From contig CALLAL010000009.1 in assembly GCA_938002255.1 (NCBI GenBank), forward strand, positions 62,001 to 126,000: DNA of 64,000 nucleotides, in the 5' to 3' direction. The DNA comes from an uncultured bacterium. GTDB taxonomy: Bacteria > Desulfobacterota > BSN033 > UBA1163. Both the position numbers and the translations under genes were made by a program. Below, in pieces: positions 1 through 8,710 of this stretch. How positions within the stretch are numbered: the first letter of the stretch is position 1; every line of letters starts with the position of its first letter. The notes under the pieces are model-generated. The model was not told the DNA's origin, searched no databases, and was given only the letters and a program-made list of their open reading frames with translations.

Positions 1-984
1 GGTTTTTTCCTGCTCCAGTTGGTCTTTTTCGTTGAAGGTGGAGGCGTGAGCCAGTTCTTTTAAGACGGCTTTTACAGATCGACCTTGTGCGGTAACATCG
101 TATCCACCCTCAAGTGTAATGGCCAGTCTTCCCTGTGCCGTTGATTCTGCAACATCCATTAAAATTCGGGTCATCCTGGCAAACCCTTTCTCCGTCACCT
201 CCATCCCACCCAGAGGATCATCGGAATGCGTATCGAATCCAGCAGAGATCAGAACCAACTGGGGCCGATATTCAAGGGCAATCGGTTTGATCAGGGTCTC
301 AAATATCATCCCATACTCAGCATCTCCCGCTCTTGTTGAAAGCGGAATGTTGACCGTAAATCCCAATCCCTTCCCTTTGCCCACTTCTTTGGCAGATCCT
401 GTTCCAGGGTAAAAGTATCCGTAACGATGGGTAGAAATGTAGAGGACCCGTGGATCTTCATAGAAGGTATTCTGGGTTCCATTTCCGTGGTGAACATCCC
501 AGTCCACGATTAAAACCCGATCGATGGAGAACTGCTTGATGGCATAAAGAGCCCCAATAGCGACGTTGTTAAAAAGGCAGAACCCCATAGCTCGGTCTCT
601 TTCGGCGTGATGGCCTGGAGGCCTCACCAGCGCAAAACCATTTTGAAGTTTCTCTTCCATGACTGCTTTAATCAACTCTAATAAACCACCCGTCGCGAGA
701 AGAGCGGTTTCATACGATTTAGCACAGGTAGAAGTGTCCATGTCGAGTCGGTAGTAAGGTTTTCCTGCTGTTTTTGCCACCTGGTCAATATATGGGGGAG
801 CATGGACCAGTTCCAGTTCTTCTCGGGTAGCCGGTCGGGGAGGAATGAGGTTAAGAAGGTTTTTCATCTCCGGTTCCTCGAGCATCTTGTAAATCACTCT
901 TAATCGTTCAGGGCTCTCTGGATGCCCTGGATCCATGACATGATCGAGGTATCTTTCATCTTTTACGATGCCAGTTCGATTCAT
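1..984 (-). CDS. Histone deacetylase family (AcuC/HDAC-like) hydrolase, 3' end cut by window edge
   Basis: This is a zinc-dependent deacetylase-fold hydrolase, read on the minus strand for 328 codons without a stop before the window edge, so the C-terminus is missing. Visible family motifs are RPPGHHAERDRAMGFCLFNN and DWDVHHGNGTQ (the His pair and zinc-binding Asp/His), followed by ISTHRYGYFYPGTG and a LEGGYD motif near the end. Bacterial members remove acyl groups from acetylated lysines or polyamines; the substrate cannot be told from sequence. The start at 984 is chosen because AAGGAGCC lies just upstream, and the ATG at 988 is out of frame and hits a stop quickly. It is divergent from the CsgG-like gene, and the two promoters share an inverted repeat. 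Confidence 0.93.
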   Translation of the reverse strand, partial: MNRTGIVKDERYLDHVMDPGHPESPERLRVIYKMLEEPEMKNLLNLIPPRPATREELELVHAPPYIDQVAKTAGKPYYRLDMDTSTCAKSYETALLATGGLLELIKAVMEEKLQNGFALVRPPGHHAERDRAMGFCLFNNVAIGALYAIKQFSIDRVLIVDWDVHHGNGTQNTFYEDPRVLYISTHRYGYFYPGTGSAKEVGKGKGLGFTVNIPLSTRAGDAEYGMIFETLIKPIALEYRPQLVLISAGFDTHSDDPLGGMEVTEKGFARMTRILMDVAESTAQGRLAITLEGGYDVTAQGRSVKAVLKELAHASTFNEKDQLEQEKT

Positions 985-1018
985 TCATTGGCTCCTTTCT
1001 CATAAAGTACACACTTTG

Positions 1019-1084
1019 AGCCTATCCAGTTTGCCTTCTTTTGTCAAGAAAAAGTCTTGACATTTTCCTTTTAACGGATATAGA
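1019..1084. promoter_or_regulatory. Divergent sigma-70 promoters built on an inverted repeat
   Basis: TGTCAAGA (1042-1049) and TCTTGACA (1055-1062) form a perfect 8-bp inverted repeat with a 5-base spacer. Each arm carries a consensus -35 box TTGACA facing outward. Rightward: TTGACA at 1057-1062, 16-base spacer, TATAGA at 1079-1084, serving the CsgG-like gene. Leftward: TTGACA at 1047-1042, 17-base spacer, weaker TAGGCT at 1024-1019, serving the deacetylase-family gene. The overlap of both -35 boxes with one palindrome suggests a shared operator; this is inference. Confidence 0.6.
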
Positions 1085-1116
1085 GTTAAAAAGAACTTAA
1101 CCCCTCACCTAGGAAG

Positions 1117-2025
1117 ATGATGATGAAAAAGTGGATGTATTCAGGATTGATGATTTTTCTTTTTTTATTACCTACGACTTCTCTCATAGCCGGCGAAGTG
1201 GTCACCCAGAATATTCGACTCTGGGCTAAGAAGGCCCTGGAGGAAGAAAAGGCGTTACAACCAGTAGCCGCACAGAATACGGTTGCGGTGCTCTATTTTG
1301 AGAATAAGACCGGGAAGTCCGAATTCGATCCACTCCAGAAGGGTCTGGCGTTAATGCTCATCACCGATCTTTTTTCTGTCAAAGGACTTCAAGTGGTGGA
1401 GCGAATTAAAGTGCAAGCCCTTGTGGAAGAGATGGGGTTTGGAGTCACCGGTCTGGTTCAACCAGGAAGTGTTCCACGAATTGGGAAACTTTTGGGTGCT
1501 CGATGGATCATTGGAGGGGAGATCACAGCCGGTTCAATCAAGATCCAATCCAATGTCCTCGATGTGGCCGAATCAAAAATACTGGGTCAACCTGTCGCCA
1601 CCGGAGAGATGACCGATCTGTTTCGCCTTGAGAAGGATCTCCTCTTCAAAATCATTGAGTTTTTAAAGATCGAGATGACCCCCCAGGAAAGAGAAGAACT
1701 GAAAAAATACTGTTCCACCAATATGCGAGCCCTTCCTCTTCTATTTAAAGGGATTGAAGCCAGCGACCGCGGTCAGTATGAAAAAGCGGCACAGTTTTAT
1801 GAATCAGCCCTCAAAGAGGATCCAAAGATCTGTATCGCCCGTGGAGCCCTTCAGGAGTTGATTGCTCTTAAACTGATCAAGCCCCAGAAGAGAAGTCAGG
1901 AACTTTTAAAATCTTTGAGGGACCAAAGCTCTTTGACCGATCAGCTCAGTCCAGAAGATGGAACGAAAAGAACAACAACGCCAGGCCGTCAACCCTCGAG
2001 AGTGGGCGGAGAAACTTCTCCTTAA
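1117..2025 (+). CDS. Exported CsgG-like protein with C-terminal TPR-like region
   Basis: A 302-residue exported protein. Residues 1-25 form a hydrophobic signal peptide ending near LIAG, without a lipobox Cys. Residues about 55-170 have the CsgG/FlgO-like pattern: VAVLYFENKTG, then a VVER motif, then IGKLLGARWIIGGEI. CsgG-fold domains are known in periplasmic or outer-membrane assembly proteins that form oligomers. Residues about 215-250 look like one tetratricopeptide unit. The last 50 residues are polar and low-complexity. The downstream barrel gene follows after 19 bases, so the two probably act together at the outer membrane. Two other CsgG-like proteins lie just downstream on the other strand (3306-3806 and 3810-5765). 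Exact function is unknown. Confidence 0.8.
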   Translation: MMMKKWMYSGLMIFLFLLPTTSLIAGEVVTQNIRLWAKKALEEEKALQPVAAQNTVAVLYFENKTGKSEFDPLQKGLALMLITDLFSVKGLQVVERIKVQALVEEMGFGVTGLVQPGSVPRIGKLLGARWIIGGEITAGSIKIQSNVLDVAESKILGQPVATGEMTDLFRLEKDLLFKIIEFLKIEMTPQEREELKKYCSTNMRALPLLFKGIEASDRGQYEKAAQFYESALKEDPKICIARGALQELIALKLIKPQKRSQELLKSLRDQSSLTDQLSPEDGTKRTTTPGRQPSRVGGETSP

Positions 2026-2044
2026 AAACTGCTGGAAATTGCCT

Positions 2045-3301
2045 ATGAAAAGATGGACCGTTATTCTCATTCTTTTGACCCTATTCTTTTGGAGCCAAAG
2101 TGTTTTATCGATGGATTGGAATGTCAGTTCAGGATTTCACTTTGATTGGTGGGAGGACACCAGAGACAATAAGGCAAGGCAATTCCATGTGCCACTCTCC
2201 CTTGAAGCCAAATATCAAAACTTCACATTTAGCCTGTTGACAGGATATGCTTATACCTATAAGGATCCAGATGTTGGACCCACCCGTTCTTTGGGACATC
2301 TCCTCGATTCCAAATTGAAATTCTCCTATGAGTGGATAGATCGCCTTCCTATCGATCTCTTGTTCGGTCTTGATTTAAATCTTCCAACAGGAAAAACCAA
2401 TTTAAAATTTAAAGAACTCGATCTTATCATGGATCCCTACCTGGTCTCTCTCTCTCCTCTGGGCGAAGGATTCAATGTCAATCCAACCCTTTCCATTGCT
2501 AAGGAATGGGGGAAATGGGTGTTTGGAGTGGGAACCGGTTATCTCTGGCGGGGAACGTATGACTTTGGAAATATTTATGAGGATGGTTTTTCAAGGATCA
2601 AAGTAAAGAACTATGAACCCGGCAATATCTTTAGCCTGACTGGAGAAGTCCGTTATGATGTGACGCCTAACCTTCAGGGTCGTCTTTATGGAAATTATTT
2701 TTGGTATGAAAAGAGTAAATGGAAAGAATTGGGTCAAACTATTTTTGGATTCTCCGAGGCTCATCGACGTTCACTTCAAGAGGGAGAACTTTGGCTTGCA
2801 GGAATGGGGCTCTCTTATCGCAAGAAAAAATGGGATGGTGATCTAACCTTTAAGGGGGTTTTTAGGGAAAAGAATAAGTATGATTATATAGAGAGATGGG
2901 TTGTATTTGATTCCACCGGATTTGCCTTTATTACCGATATGCCCTCCCTGGTCAGAGAACGACGGAACAGTCATGGGGAGGAGTGGGTGGGGGACCTTTC
3001 TCTCAAATATTTCATAGACGACAAGACGACCTTTAAATCATTCTTTCAGGCCCTTTTTATCACCAAGAATGACTATCCTTCATTTTCCCTTCATTATCAG
3101 GGCAGAAGAGAGAAGTATACCCTCGGTTTTGGATTGAAGCGAATCTTGATCCCCCATCTCGAGGCAGAGGTCTATGCCAAAGGATTTCTCATGCATGATG
3201 GAGAGAGAAGATTTCCCCATCTTTTTGGGGGAAGTCAGAATATTAACGAACGCCATTACAAGGGATTTTCTGGCGGGGTACTGTTGACCGGCAGATTTTA
3301 A
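2045..3301 (+). CDS. Outer-membrane beta-barrel protein, unknown function
   Basis: The ATG at 2045 gives 418 residues beginning with a clean signal peptide (MKRWTVILILLTLFFW, cleavage near VLS/MDW). An upstream in-frame start at 1958 lies inside the previous gene and would bury the signal, so it is rejected. The mature protein alternates polar and aromatic residues in short strands (for example GDLSLKYF and YTLGFGLKRIL) separated by turns, and ends ...GGVLLTGRF with a terminal Phe. This is the classic signature of an outer-membrane barrel. No family was recognised. The close spacing to the CsgG-like gene suggests a joint envelope function. The gene is convergent with the CsgG-like lipoprotein at 3306. 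Confidence 0.8.
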   Translation: MKRWTVILILLTLFFWSQSVLSMDWNVSSGFHFDWWEDTRDNKARQFHVPLSLEAKYQNFTFSLLTGYAYTYKDPDVGPTRSLGHLLDSKLKFSYEWIDRLPIDLLFGLDLNLPTGKTNLKFKELDLIMDPYLVSLSPLGEGFNVNPTLSIAKEWGKWVFGVGTGYLWRGTYDFGNIYEDGFSRIKVKNYEPGNIFSLTGEVRYDVTPNLQGRLYGNYFWYEKSKWKELGQTIFGFSEAHRRSLQEGELWLAGMGLSYRKKKWDGDLTFKGVFREKNKYDYIERWVVFDSTGFAFITDMPSLVRERRNSHGEEWVGDLSLKYFIDDKTTFKSFFQALFITKNDYPSFSLHYQGRREKYTLGFGLKRILIPHLEAEVYAKGFLMHDGERRFPHLFGGSQNINERHYKGFSGGVLLTGRF

Positions 3302-3305
3302 GACC

Positions 3306-3806
3306 TCATAATTCTCCCCCTGCCTTTTTAGCAGCCTCTATCCAACCTTCCACGTTATTGGCCGATGTCATTCTTTGAATCGCCTTTTTCACCTTTCCCG
3401 TCTCCACCTCGACCAATCTGAGATCGAGGCGCATCTGATCTCCGATGATCTGATAACCCCCAAAGACCATCCACTTTGCCCCTACCATCTTCCCAAGCGT
3501 TAGCCGAGTGGTTTCATCGACCAGCTTCGTCGTCCCGAGGCGGAGTTCTTCAAGGGCGAGAAGAAGGCGTTGCCTCTCGACCACGACATAGTCGCCTCGG
3601 TCTTTTAAGACCTCCATGATCTTACCCGAAAGGATTTCCCCTAAATGAAGCATAGCCCCTTTGGAAAGGCTCAGATCATCGAGGTCCCAGACTGCAATCG
3701 TTTCTCCTTTCCCACCCTTCGTTGGAGAAGAGGCACATCCCCCGAAAAGAGGTAGACTGCTGGCTATAAGAATGAGAAGGCCTGCCAGAACTCTTTTCCA
3801 TTTCAT
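3306..3806 (-). CDS. CsgG-like lipoprotein
   Basis: A 166-residue lipoprotein: signal peptide MKWKRVLAGLLILIASSLP followed by lipobox FGGC at about residue 23. The mature part is a compact CsgG-like domain with IAVWDLDDLS near its start, VVVERQRLLLALEEL in the middle, and TLGKMVGAKWMVFGGYQ, then RLDLRLVEVETGKV. It is the last gene of a minus-strand operon and starts 3 bases after the stop of the TPR/CsgG protein, so they are co-translated. It is much shorter than full CsgG (about 260 residues) and lacks the transmembrane hairpins that make a pore, so a scaffold or sensory role is more likely. Confidence 0.8.
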   Translation of the reverse strand: MKWKRVLAGLLILIASSLPLFGGCASSPTKGGKGETIAVWDLDDLSLSKGAMLHLGEILSGKIMEVLKDRGDYVVVERQRLLLALEELRLGTTKLVDETTRLTLGKMVGAKWMVFGGYQIIGDQMRLDLRLVEVETGKVKKAIQRMTSANNVEGWIEAAKKAGGEL

Positions 3807-3809
3807 TCT

Positions 3810-5765
3810 CTATCTCCATGCGATTTCTTCGGCCTTTTCCTGAACCTTATCATCTGCTCGGAACGGCCGGCCTTGCTCAAGAATCTTCGCATAGCAGAAA
3901 TCGGGTTCGACTCGAACGACTTCCATCTGGCCAGCCGATTTGGGTGAGCTTCGAAGCGTTTTGCCTTTATATTGAATCTCCTCTCCCCCTTCAATCACTT
4001 CGAATTTAGTGCCCACAACCATCCCCTGATTTAAACCGAGATTGAGGACCGCCTGATCTCCCGTCACTTTCACTATATACCCCCTCAGAGGATATTTGGT
4101 GACGACCGTTTTTAAGATCTCCCGGTTCAGTTGAAAGAGTTCCTTTTCCAGAGAAGCCTGGGGAAGAATCTGCTTGGTGGTTACCTGTGGAATCGCTGTA
4201 GTCTCTGTATCGATCAATCTCAAATTGAGGAGGGTTCCCTGCGGCAAATAGACCAGAGAACCCGTTCCAATTAACCTGGCCGCTAAAACTCTACCTAATT
4301 TAAGAGCCGTTTCGGGATGGGCCAGTTCAGAGGAACCAATGTTCAACTCTTCAAGCAGTCGATCGATGAGAATCCTTTCAACGACCTTCACCCTTCCTGA
4401 AGCGTTGAGATGATCTGCCAGTTGACTCATCATCACCGATGAAAACCCATCCCTTTCAGCCAGCCCGCCTTTTTCTTGAAAATCAACAAAGGTGAGGATC
4501 ATGGGTTGGGACGTCCACGAGTCTTCTGTCTTTTGGGCGGTTTCCTTCTGAGCCCTGAAACGAGCTGCCAACTCTTTGACGAGTTGATCCACTCGCTCCT
4601 TTCGTTTGATATCTCTTTGTAGATCGATCATCTCCTGGGCTTTTTTAGCGAGGACAGCGGCAAACGTATCTGTCTTGTTAAGGGCAAGGGCCTGACGGTA
4701 AGATTCCAGGGCTTTATCCCACTTTCCTTCTTTTTCATAAGTCAACCCTTTGTTGGTGGTTCCCTCAATGTAGTAAGGATCGATCTGGATGGCCTGGTCA
4801 TAAAGTTCTCTGGCCTTTCCATATTGACCTGTGCTGGCATAGTAACGGCCCATCTGATTGTAGCGGATGGCTTCCTGATAAGGCTCAACCCCTTTTTTTT
4901 GAACCCCTTTCTGGTACTCGGCTTCTGCCTCTTTCTTCTTATCCATGGCGTAAAGGGCATCTCCTTTCACAACATGGACGTAAGCTCTGTCCGGAGCCTT
5001 TTGCTCAACCTCTTTGGCTAACTGAAGCGCCTTATCCGATTCTCCTTTTTTAGCATAGACAGCAGCCAGCCCTTCTTTGCCCAAAACTTCTCCTTGGGTT
5101 CCCTGTTGCGCCACCTCTTTAAAGACTGCTTCTGCTTCGGTCAGGTTCTGTTCTTTGAGGGCAGCATAACCTTTTACGGTCCTGGCTTTTATGTTCTGGG
5201 GGTTCTTTTTAACCACTTCGTCACTGATGGCTTTGGCTAACCGGGTCTGTTTTCTTTGAAGTTCTCTTTCTGCTACCCGGACAAGCATCGTTTCGGTTGT
5301 TTTTCCTCCCCCCTGGAAATAATCAAGCGTTTTTAGCCCTGGACCGAGGACGCAAACGGTTGGAAGAACCTGGCGAGCTCGATAAAGATCGCTAACTTTG
5401 GCGGTGTCAAGAAGAACAGGAAAAGTGATGCCAGTTGTTTCAATGAACTTTAAGGTTTTTTCTTTCGTGGATAAGGTGATGGCCCACACCGTCATCTCTG
5501 TATCTTTATGCTGTTTAGCCAGTTGATGGAGACTCAACAACCCCTCCTGGCTGGGTCGGGAATCCACGTCAAAGAAGTAGAGGATCATCATTGGCCGGTC
5601 TTTCATGGCCGAGAGATCGTAAGATTGCCCTTTGAGGTCTTTAAGCGAGAAGGAGGGAGCAATCTGTCCTGGAGCCATCTGGCCATGACTCATGGTCAGG
5701 CTGAAGACAAGAAACAGTATCCCTACGATAAAAAACCATCCAGATTTGACCATTTGCTTCTTCAT
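3810..5765 (-). CDS. Exported thioredoxin-like/TPR/CsgG-like multidomain protein
   Basis: 651 residues in three parts. After a signal peptide (1-28), residues about 32-165 form an AhpC/TSA-type redoxin fold (PSFSLKDLKGQSYDLS, then MMILYFFDV). The usual Cys-x-x-Cys is replaced by DVDSRPSQ, so it is probably not redox-active. Residues about 190-380 are tandem tetratricopeptide repeats (for example ARELYDQAIQIDPYYIEG). Residues about 420-545 are CsgG-like (VVERILIDRLLEELNIG, then LGRVLAARLIGTGSL). The C-terminal 90 residues (GYIVKVTGDQAVLNLGLNQG onward) resemble the small barrel at the end of FlgT-like proteins. It follows the PEGA kinase by 17 bases. It is probably an envelope scaffold; no enzymatic role is evident. 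Confidence 0.8.
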   Translation of the reverse strand: MKKQMVKSGWFFIVGILFLVFSLTMSHGQMAPGQIAPSFSLKDLKGQSYDLSAMKDRPMMILYFFDVDSRPSQEGLLSLHQLAKQHKDTEMTVWAITLSTKEKTLKFIETTGITFPVLLDTAKVSDLYRARQVLPTVCVLGPGLKTLDYFQGGGKTTETMLVRVAERELQRKQTRLAKAISDEVVKKNPQNIKARTVKGYAALKEQNLTEAEAVFKEVAQQGTQGEVLGKEGLAAVYAKKGESDKALQLAKEVEQKAPDRAYVHVVKGDALYAMDKKKEAEAEYQKGVQKKGVEPYQEAIRYNQMGRYYASTGQYGKARELYDQAIQIDPYYIEGTTNKGLTYEKEGKWDKALESYRQALALNKTDTFAAVLAKKAQEMIDLQRDIKRKERVDQLVKELAARFRAQKETAQKTEDSWTSQPMILTFVDFQEKGGLAERDGFSSVMMSQLADHLNASGRVKVVERILIDRLLEELNIGSSELAHPETALKLGRVLAARLIGTGSLVYLPQGTLLNLRLIDTETTAIPQVTTKQILPQASLEKELFQLNREILKTVVTKYPLRGYIVKVTGDQAVLNLGLNQGMVVGTKFEVIEGGEEIQYKGKTLRSSPKSAGQMEVVRVEPDFCYAKILEQGRPFRADDKVQEKAEEIAWR

Positions 5766-5782
5766 AAGATCCTCCTCATCGT

Positions 5783-6958
5783 CTATTTCTCATGAATAGG
5801 ATTCAATCGGACCTGCAAAGGGGTTTCGCCTTCTTCTTGCAGCTGGACCTGTGCTTCCCAATCATGATGGTCTGGATGGGTCATCCGAACTTCATGTTTT
5901 CCTATGGGAAGGCTAAGGGTCAAAGGGGTGACTCCTTTAAATGAGCCATCAATAAAGACCTTTGCCCCTTCAGGTTGACTCTCAATCTTGAGGGAACCCC
6001 ATACAACCTTGTCCACAACTGTTTGCTGAGTCCCTTTTGGGAGAAATAACCAGTAGCCTATTCCTCCAAAGCCAAGGAGAATCAGAATCAATAAAGGAAG
6101 AAAAAGATGCCTCTTTTTACCTTCTTTTTTAGGAAACGCTTTTGCTTCTTCAATCGATTCAGATAATGCAAGGGCCAATGCATGGCCTGATTCAAAGCGC
6201 TCTTCAGGAGCCTTGTTCAAACACCGCATGATCGTTTGAGATAGCCTTTGAGGAATCGAAGGGTTAATCTGGTGGGGAGCAGGAGGTTGAGCCTGAGTGA
6301 TGGCTTGGAACACTCCTGCCATGTTTTCTCCCCCGAAAGGCCTCTTCTTTGTGGAGAGTTCATAGAGGATGATTCCAAGTGAGAAAAGATCAGAACGACC
6401 GTCTACGGGCCTTGCCAAGACCTGCTCAGGAGACATATAGGCAGGGGTGCCGAGAATTTCTCCTGCTTGTGTCTGAACCAGTGCTGATGGGTCTTCGATG
6501 TGAGCAATTCCGAAATCGGTAATCTTAATCTGTCCATTGGGAAGGAGGAGAATGTTACTTGGCTTTACATCCCTGTGGACAATTCCTTTCTGATGGGCAT
6601 AACCAAGCGTTTCTGCCATTTGGGACCCCAAACGAACAATCTCCTCGGCAGAGAAATCCCTCTCCTGAGCCACTCGATTTAAAGGGGTTCCTTCCAGAAG
6701 CTCCATCGCTATAAAGACGGTCCCATGATCTTCACCGACATCATAAACCGTGACAATATTAGGATGGGAGAGCCTTCCAATCGCCCTAGCCTCTTTGAGA
6801 AACCTCTGGACAAAGGCTTCGCTGGTCACCCGGTCTTCGCGAAGGACTTTCAGCGCAAGGGTTCGATCGATTTGCGGGTCATGAGCCCGATAGACCACGC
6901 CCATGGATCCCTTCCCCAATTCCTCGATCATTTCATAACGGCCATATTTCAACGGCAT
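5783..6958 (-). CDS. Membrane Ser/Thr protein kinase with external PEGA domain
   Basis: 391 residues. The cytoplasmic kinase domain spans about 7-265 with all key motifs: glycine loop GKGSMGVVY (15-23), Lys37, HRDVKPSN with catalytic Asp130, DFG at 148-150, and GTPAYMSPEQ. One transmembrane helix follows at about 285-303. The C-terminal 70 residues form a PEGA domain (SLKIESQPEGAKVFIDG...), normally an extracytoplasmic beta-sandwich. The gene overlaps the protease stop codon by one base and sits in an operon with PP2C phosphatase. Opposing kinase and phosphatase plus the nearby FHA gene match the PpkA/PppA/Fha threonine-phosphorylation logic of T6SS. That link is inference from context. Confidence 0.93.
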   Translation of the reverse strand: MPLKYGRYEMIEELGKGSMGVVYRAHDPQIDRTLALKVLREDRVTSEAFVQRFLKEARAIGRLSHPNIVTVYDVGEDHGTVFIAMELLEGTPLNRVAQERDFSAEEIVRLGSQMAETLGYAHQKGIVHRDVKPSNILLLPNGQIKITDFGIAHIEDPSALVQTQAGEILGTPAYMSPEQVLARPVDGRSDLFSLGIILYELSTKKRPFGGENMAGVFQAITQAQPPAPHQINPSIPQRLSQTIMRCLNKAPEERFESGHALALALSESIEEAKAFPKKEGKKRHLFLPLLILILLGFGGIGYWLFLPKGTQQTVVDKVVWGSLKIESQPEGAKVFIDGSFKGVTPLTLSLPIGKHEVRMTHPDHHDWEAQVQLQEEGETPLQVRLNPIHEK

Positions 6959-7896
6959 TATTTCTCCTTTAAGAATTCGAGAAGGGTTGTCAGAGGGATC
7001 AAGAACCCCTTGGAGGAGAGTCCTCGATATCTTCCCTTGACCAGGCCTACAAGATTTCCTTCAACATCAAAGACTGGGCTTCCACTGCTTCCAGGTCGAA
7101 TCTCCATTTCGGTTTGATAAAGGGGAAGGTTGTTAACCTGTCTCAAATCTCCCTCGATGGTCCCTGGCAGAAAGCTTCTCGCATGATTAGGACAACCGAT
7201 GGCAAAAACCCTTTCTCCTTTTTGGAGATGTTTTCGACCTTTCGCCAACGAAACGGATCCATTCAATCTTGACCGAACATCAATTAAGGTGAGATCCCTC
7301 TGTGGATCTATTTTGATTAAAGACCCTTTCAAGACCTTTCCATCGTGAAGAAAGACTAAAACCTCGTGCATCCCTCTGAGATCGTGTGCCGTTGAGAGGA
7401 TGATCCCTTTTGTATCGATCCCAAACCCTGTAAATTGAATCTCTTCCTGTCCTTGGTGTACTTTGATACAGACGATGGTCTCCATCTTAGATTTGATTTT
7501 GTGGGGGACCTCTTCGAAAAAGGTCATCTTTTCGGTTTGAGACTCTTTAAGATAGCCATCAAGAAAGTTCCACAAGATTGCCACTTTGTCGGGAGAGGAT
7601 TGGCCATTGATCAGATAACGAGGCTTTACCCGGGAAGCCAGTGGTGAAGAGGGTTGCAGAATCACTTCCCACACTTCATTCTCTTTAGATCCCTTGAGAA
7701 GCACTTCGGGACCCTCCTTCTCCTCACGAAGGACTTTAAATCCTGAATCAAAAAGCCATTGTGAAAGAACCTGTTCAACCTCTATCATGGGAACAGGCAA
7801 CACCCTTTCAACTGCTTTGGGCCTGCCGAGCAAAGGGAATAAAAATAAGCAAGCGAGGGAGATCACCATGATCAAAGGTCTTCCGCTCTTGATCAT
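6958..7896 (-). CDS. Exported trypsin-like (HtrA-type) serine protease
   Basis: 312 residues with an N-terminal signal/anchor (about 7-24). The chymotrypsin-fold domain lies at about 140-305 with the complete triad: His171 in STAHDL, Asp201 in RDLTLIDV, Ser271 in RPGSSGSPVF. There is no PDZ domain after it, unlike DegP/HtrA. Residues 35-125 are an additional N-terminal domain of unknown fold. The start codon overlaps the PP2C stop (ATGA) and the stop overlaps the kinase start, so the three are translationally coupled. It may cleave or sense an envelope protein as part of the kinase/phosphatase signalling unit. Its substrate is unknown. Confidence 0.88.
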   Translation of the reverse strand: MIKSGRPLIMVISLACLFLFPLLGRPKAVERVLPVPMIEVEQVLSQWLFDSGFKVLREEKEGPEVLLKGSKENEVWEVILQPSSPLASRVKPRYLINGQSSPDKVAILWNFLDGYLKESQTEKMTFFEEVPHKIKSKMETIVCIKVHQGQEEIQFTGFGIDTKGIILSTAHDLRGMHEVLVFLHDGKVLKGSLIKIDPQRDLTLIDVRSRLNGSVSLAKGRKHLQKGERVFAIGCPNHARSFLPGTIEGDLRQVNNLPLYQTEMEIRPGSSGSPVFDVEGNLVGLVKGRYRGLSSKGFLIPLTTLLEFLKEK

Positions 7897-8621
7897 TCGA
7901 TCACCTCGCAGAGGACAACCGTAATATTATCTTTGCCACCTGCTAATTTTGCAATCTCGATCAGTGCTTCTCCCTTCTGCTCAAGGCGCAGGGAAGAGAG
8001 GAGAATATTTTGTATCTCTGAGTCTTCCACCATATCCGTCAGACCATCTGAACAGAGAAGGAATAGATCACCCGTCAAAGCCTTTCCTCTCAATAGATCC
8101 AGTGCTAAGGTCTCTTCAATACCTACTGCTCTCAAGATCACATGGCGCATGGCGTGATTTTTGGCTTCCTCTGGAGTGAGAAGGCCCTGGTCAATCTGCT
8201 CTTGCAGAAAGGAATGATCGCGGGTCAGTTGCTTCAATTGCCCTCTCCTGAAGAGATAGGCCCGGCTGTCTCCCACATGGCCTAAGATGTAGTTCTGATC
8301 GTCAAAGGTGATCAGTTCTGCAGTGCATCCTAATCCCTGATGATGTGGATTTTCGATGGCATACCGGAGAATTCTTTCATTGGCCTGACTGAAGACTTCC
8401 TGGATCCATTGTGACTTTTCCTGTTCTGACGGATGGGTATTGGAAAACACCTCAAAGGCCGTATCAATAAAAATTTGACTGGCCACCTCTCCTGCCGCCG
8501 CTCCTCCCATTCCATCGGCAACGACAAAAAGACCCAATTCGGGTCTTACCAGAAAGGCGTCCTCATTATTCGCCCTTTTTAGGCCAGGGTCCGATTTACC
8601 ATATGCTCGAAGCGTCACCAT
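7893..8621 (-). CDS. PP2C-type Ser/Thr protein phosphatase (PppA/Stp-like)
   Basis: 242 residues, a full-length soluble PP2C catalytic domain. Metal-binding motifs are all present: DxGxKRxNNED at 11-21, VADGMGG with Asp36/Gly37, GHVGDSRAYLFR, LCSDGLTDMV and GKDNITVV near the end. It removes phosphate from Ser/Thr residues and should oppose the kinases at 5783 and 15467. In T6SS, PppA switches the machine off by dephosphorylating Fha; here the FHA gene is divergently adjacent. No Shine-Dalgarno is visible before the ATG, and a -10-like TATATA sits so close that the mRNA may be leaderless. Confidence 0.95.
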   Translation of the reverse strand: MVTLRAYGKSDPGLKRANNEDAFLVRPELGLFVVADGMGGAAAGEVASQIFIDTAFEVFSNTHPSEQEKSQWIQEVFSQANERILRYAIENPHHQGLGCTAELITFDDQNYILGHVGDSRAYLFRRGQLKQLTRDHSFLQEQIDQGLLTPEEAKNHAMRHVILRAVGIEETLALDLLRGKALTGDLFLLCSDGLTDMVEDSEIQNILLSSLRLEQKGEALIEIAKLAGGKDNITVVLCEVIE

Positions 8622-8628
8622 AGGTTAA

Positions 8629-8657
8629 TATATATAAAATTATTTTTCTAAGTGCAA
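8629..8657 (-). promoter_or_regulatory. Likely promoter of the PP2C operon
   Basis: On the minus strand TTGCAC (8657-8652) and TATATA (8634-8629) are 17 bases apart. Transcription would begin around 8622, at or one base before the PP2C ATG at 8621. The -35 match is poor, so the call rests mainly on the AT-rich -10 and the spacing. Confidence 0.4.
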
Positions 8658-8667
8658 TTATTTTTTC

Positions 8668-8695
8668 TTGACCCCCAAAATCGTTCAGTTATAAT
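8668..8695 (+). promoter_or_regulatory. Strong sigma-70 promoter of the FHA gene
   Basis: TTGACC (8668-8673), a 16-base spacer and a perfect TATAAT (8690-8695). The predicted start near 8702 leaves only about nine bases before the FHA ATG at 8711, too short for a normal ribosome-binding site. Confidence 0.7.
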
Positions 8696-8710
8696 TAGTT
8701 CGGTTAGAAG

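Noticed and set aside
3810-5765. Active peroxiredoxin or thiol reductase activity in the redoxin-like domain
   Set aside because: The redox Cys positions are replaced (DVDSRPSQ), so no activity is claimed.
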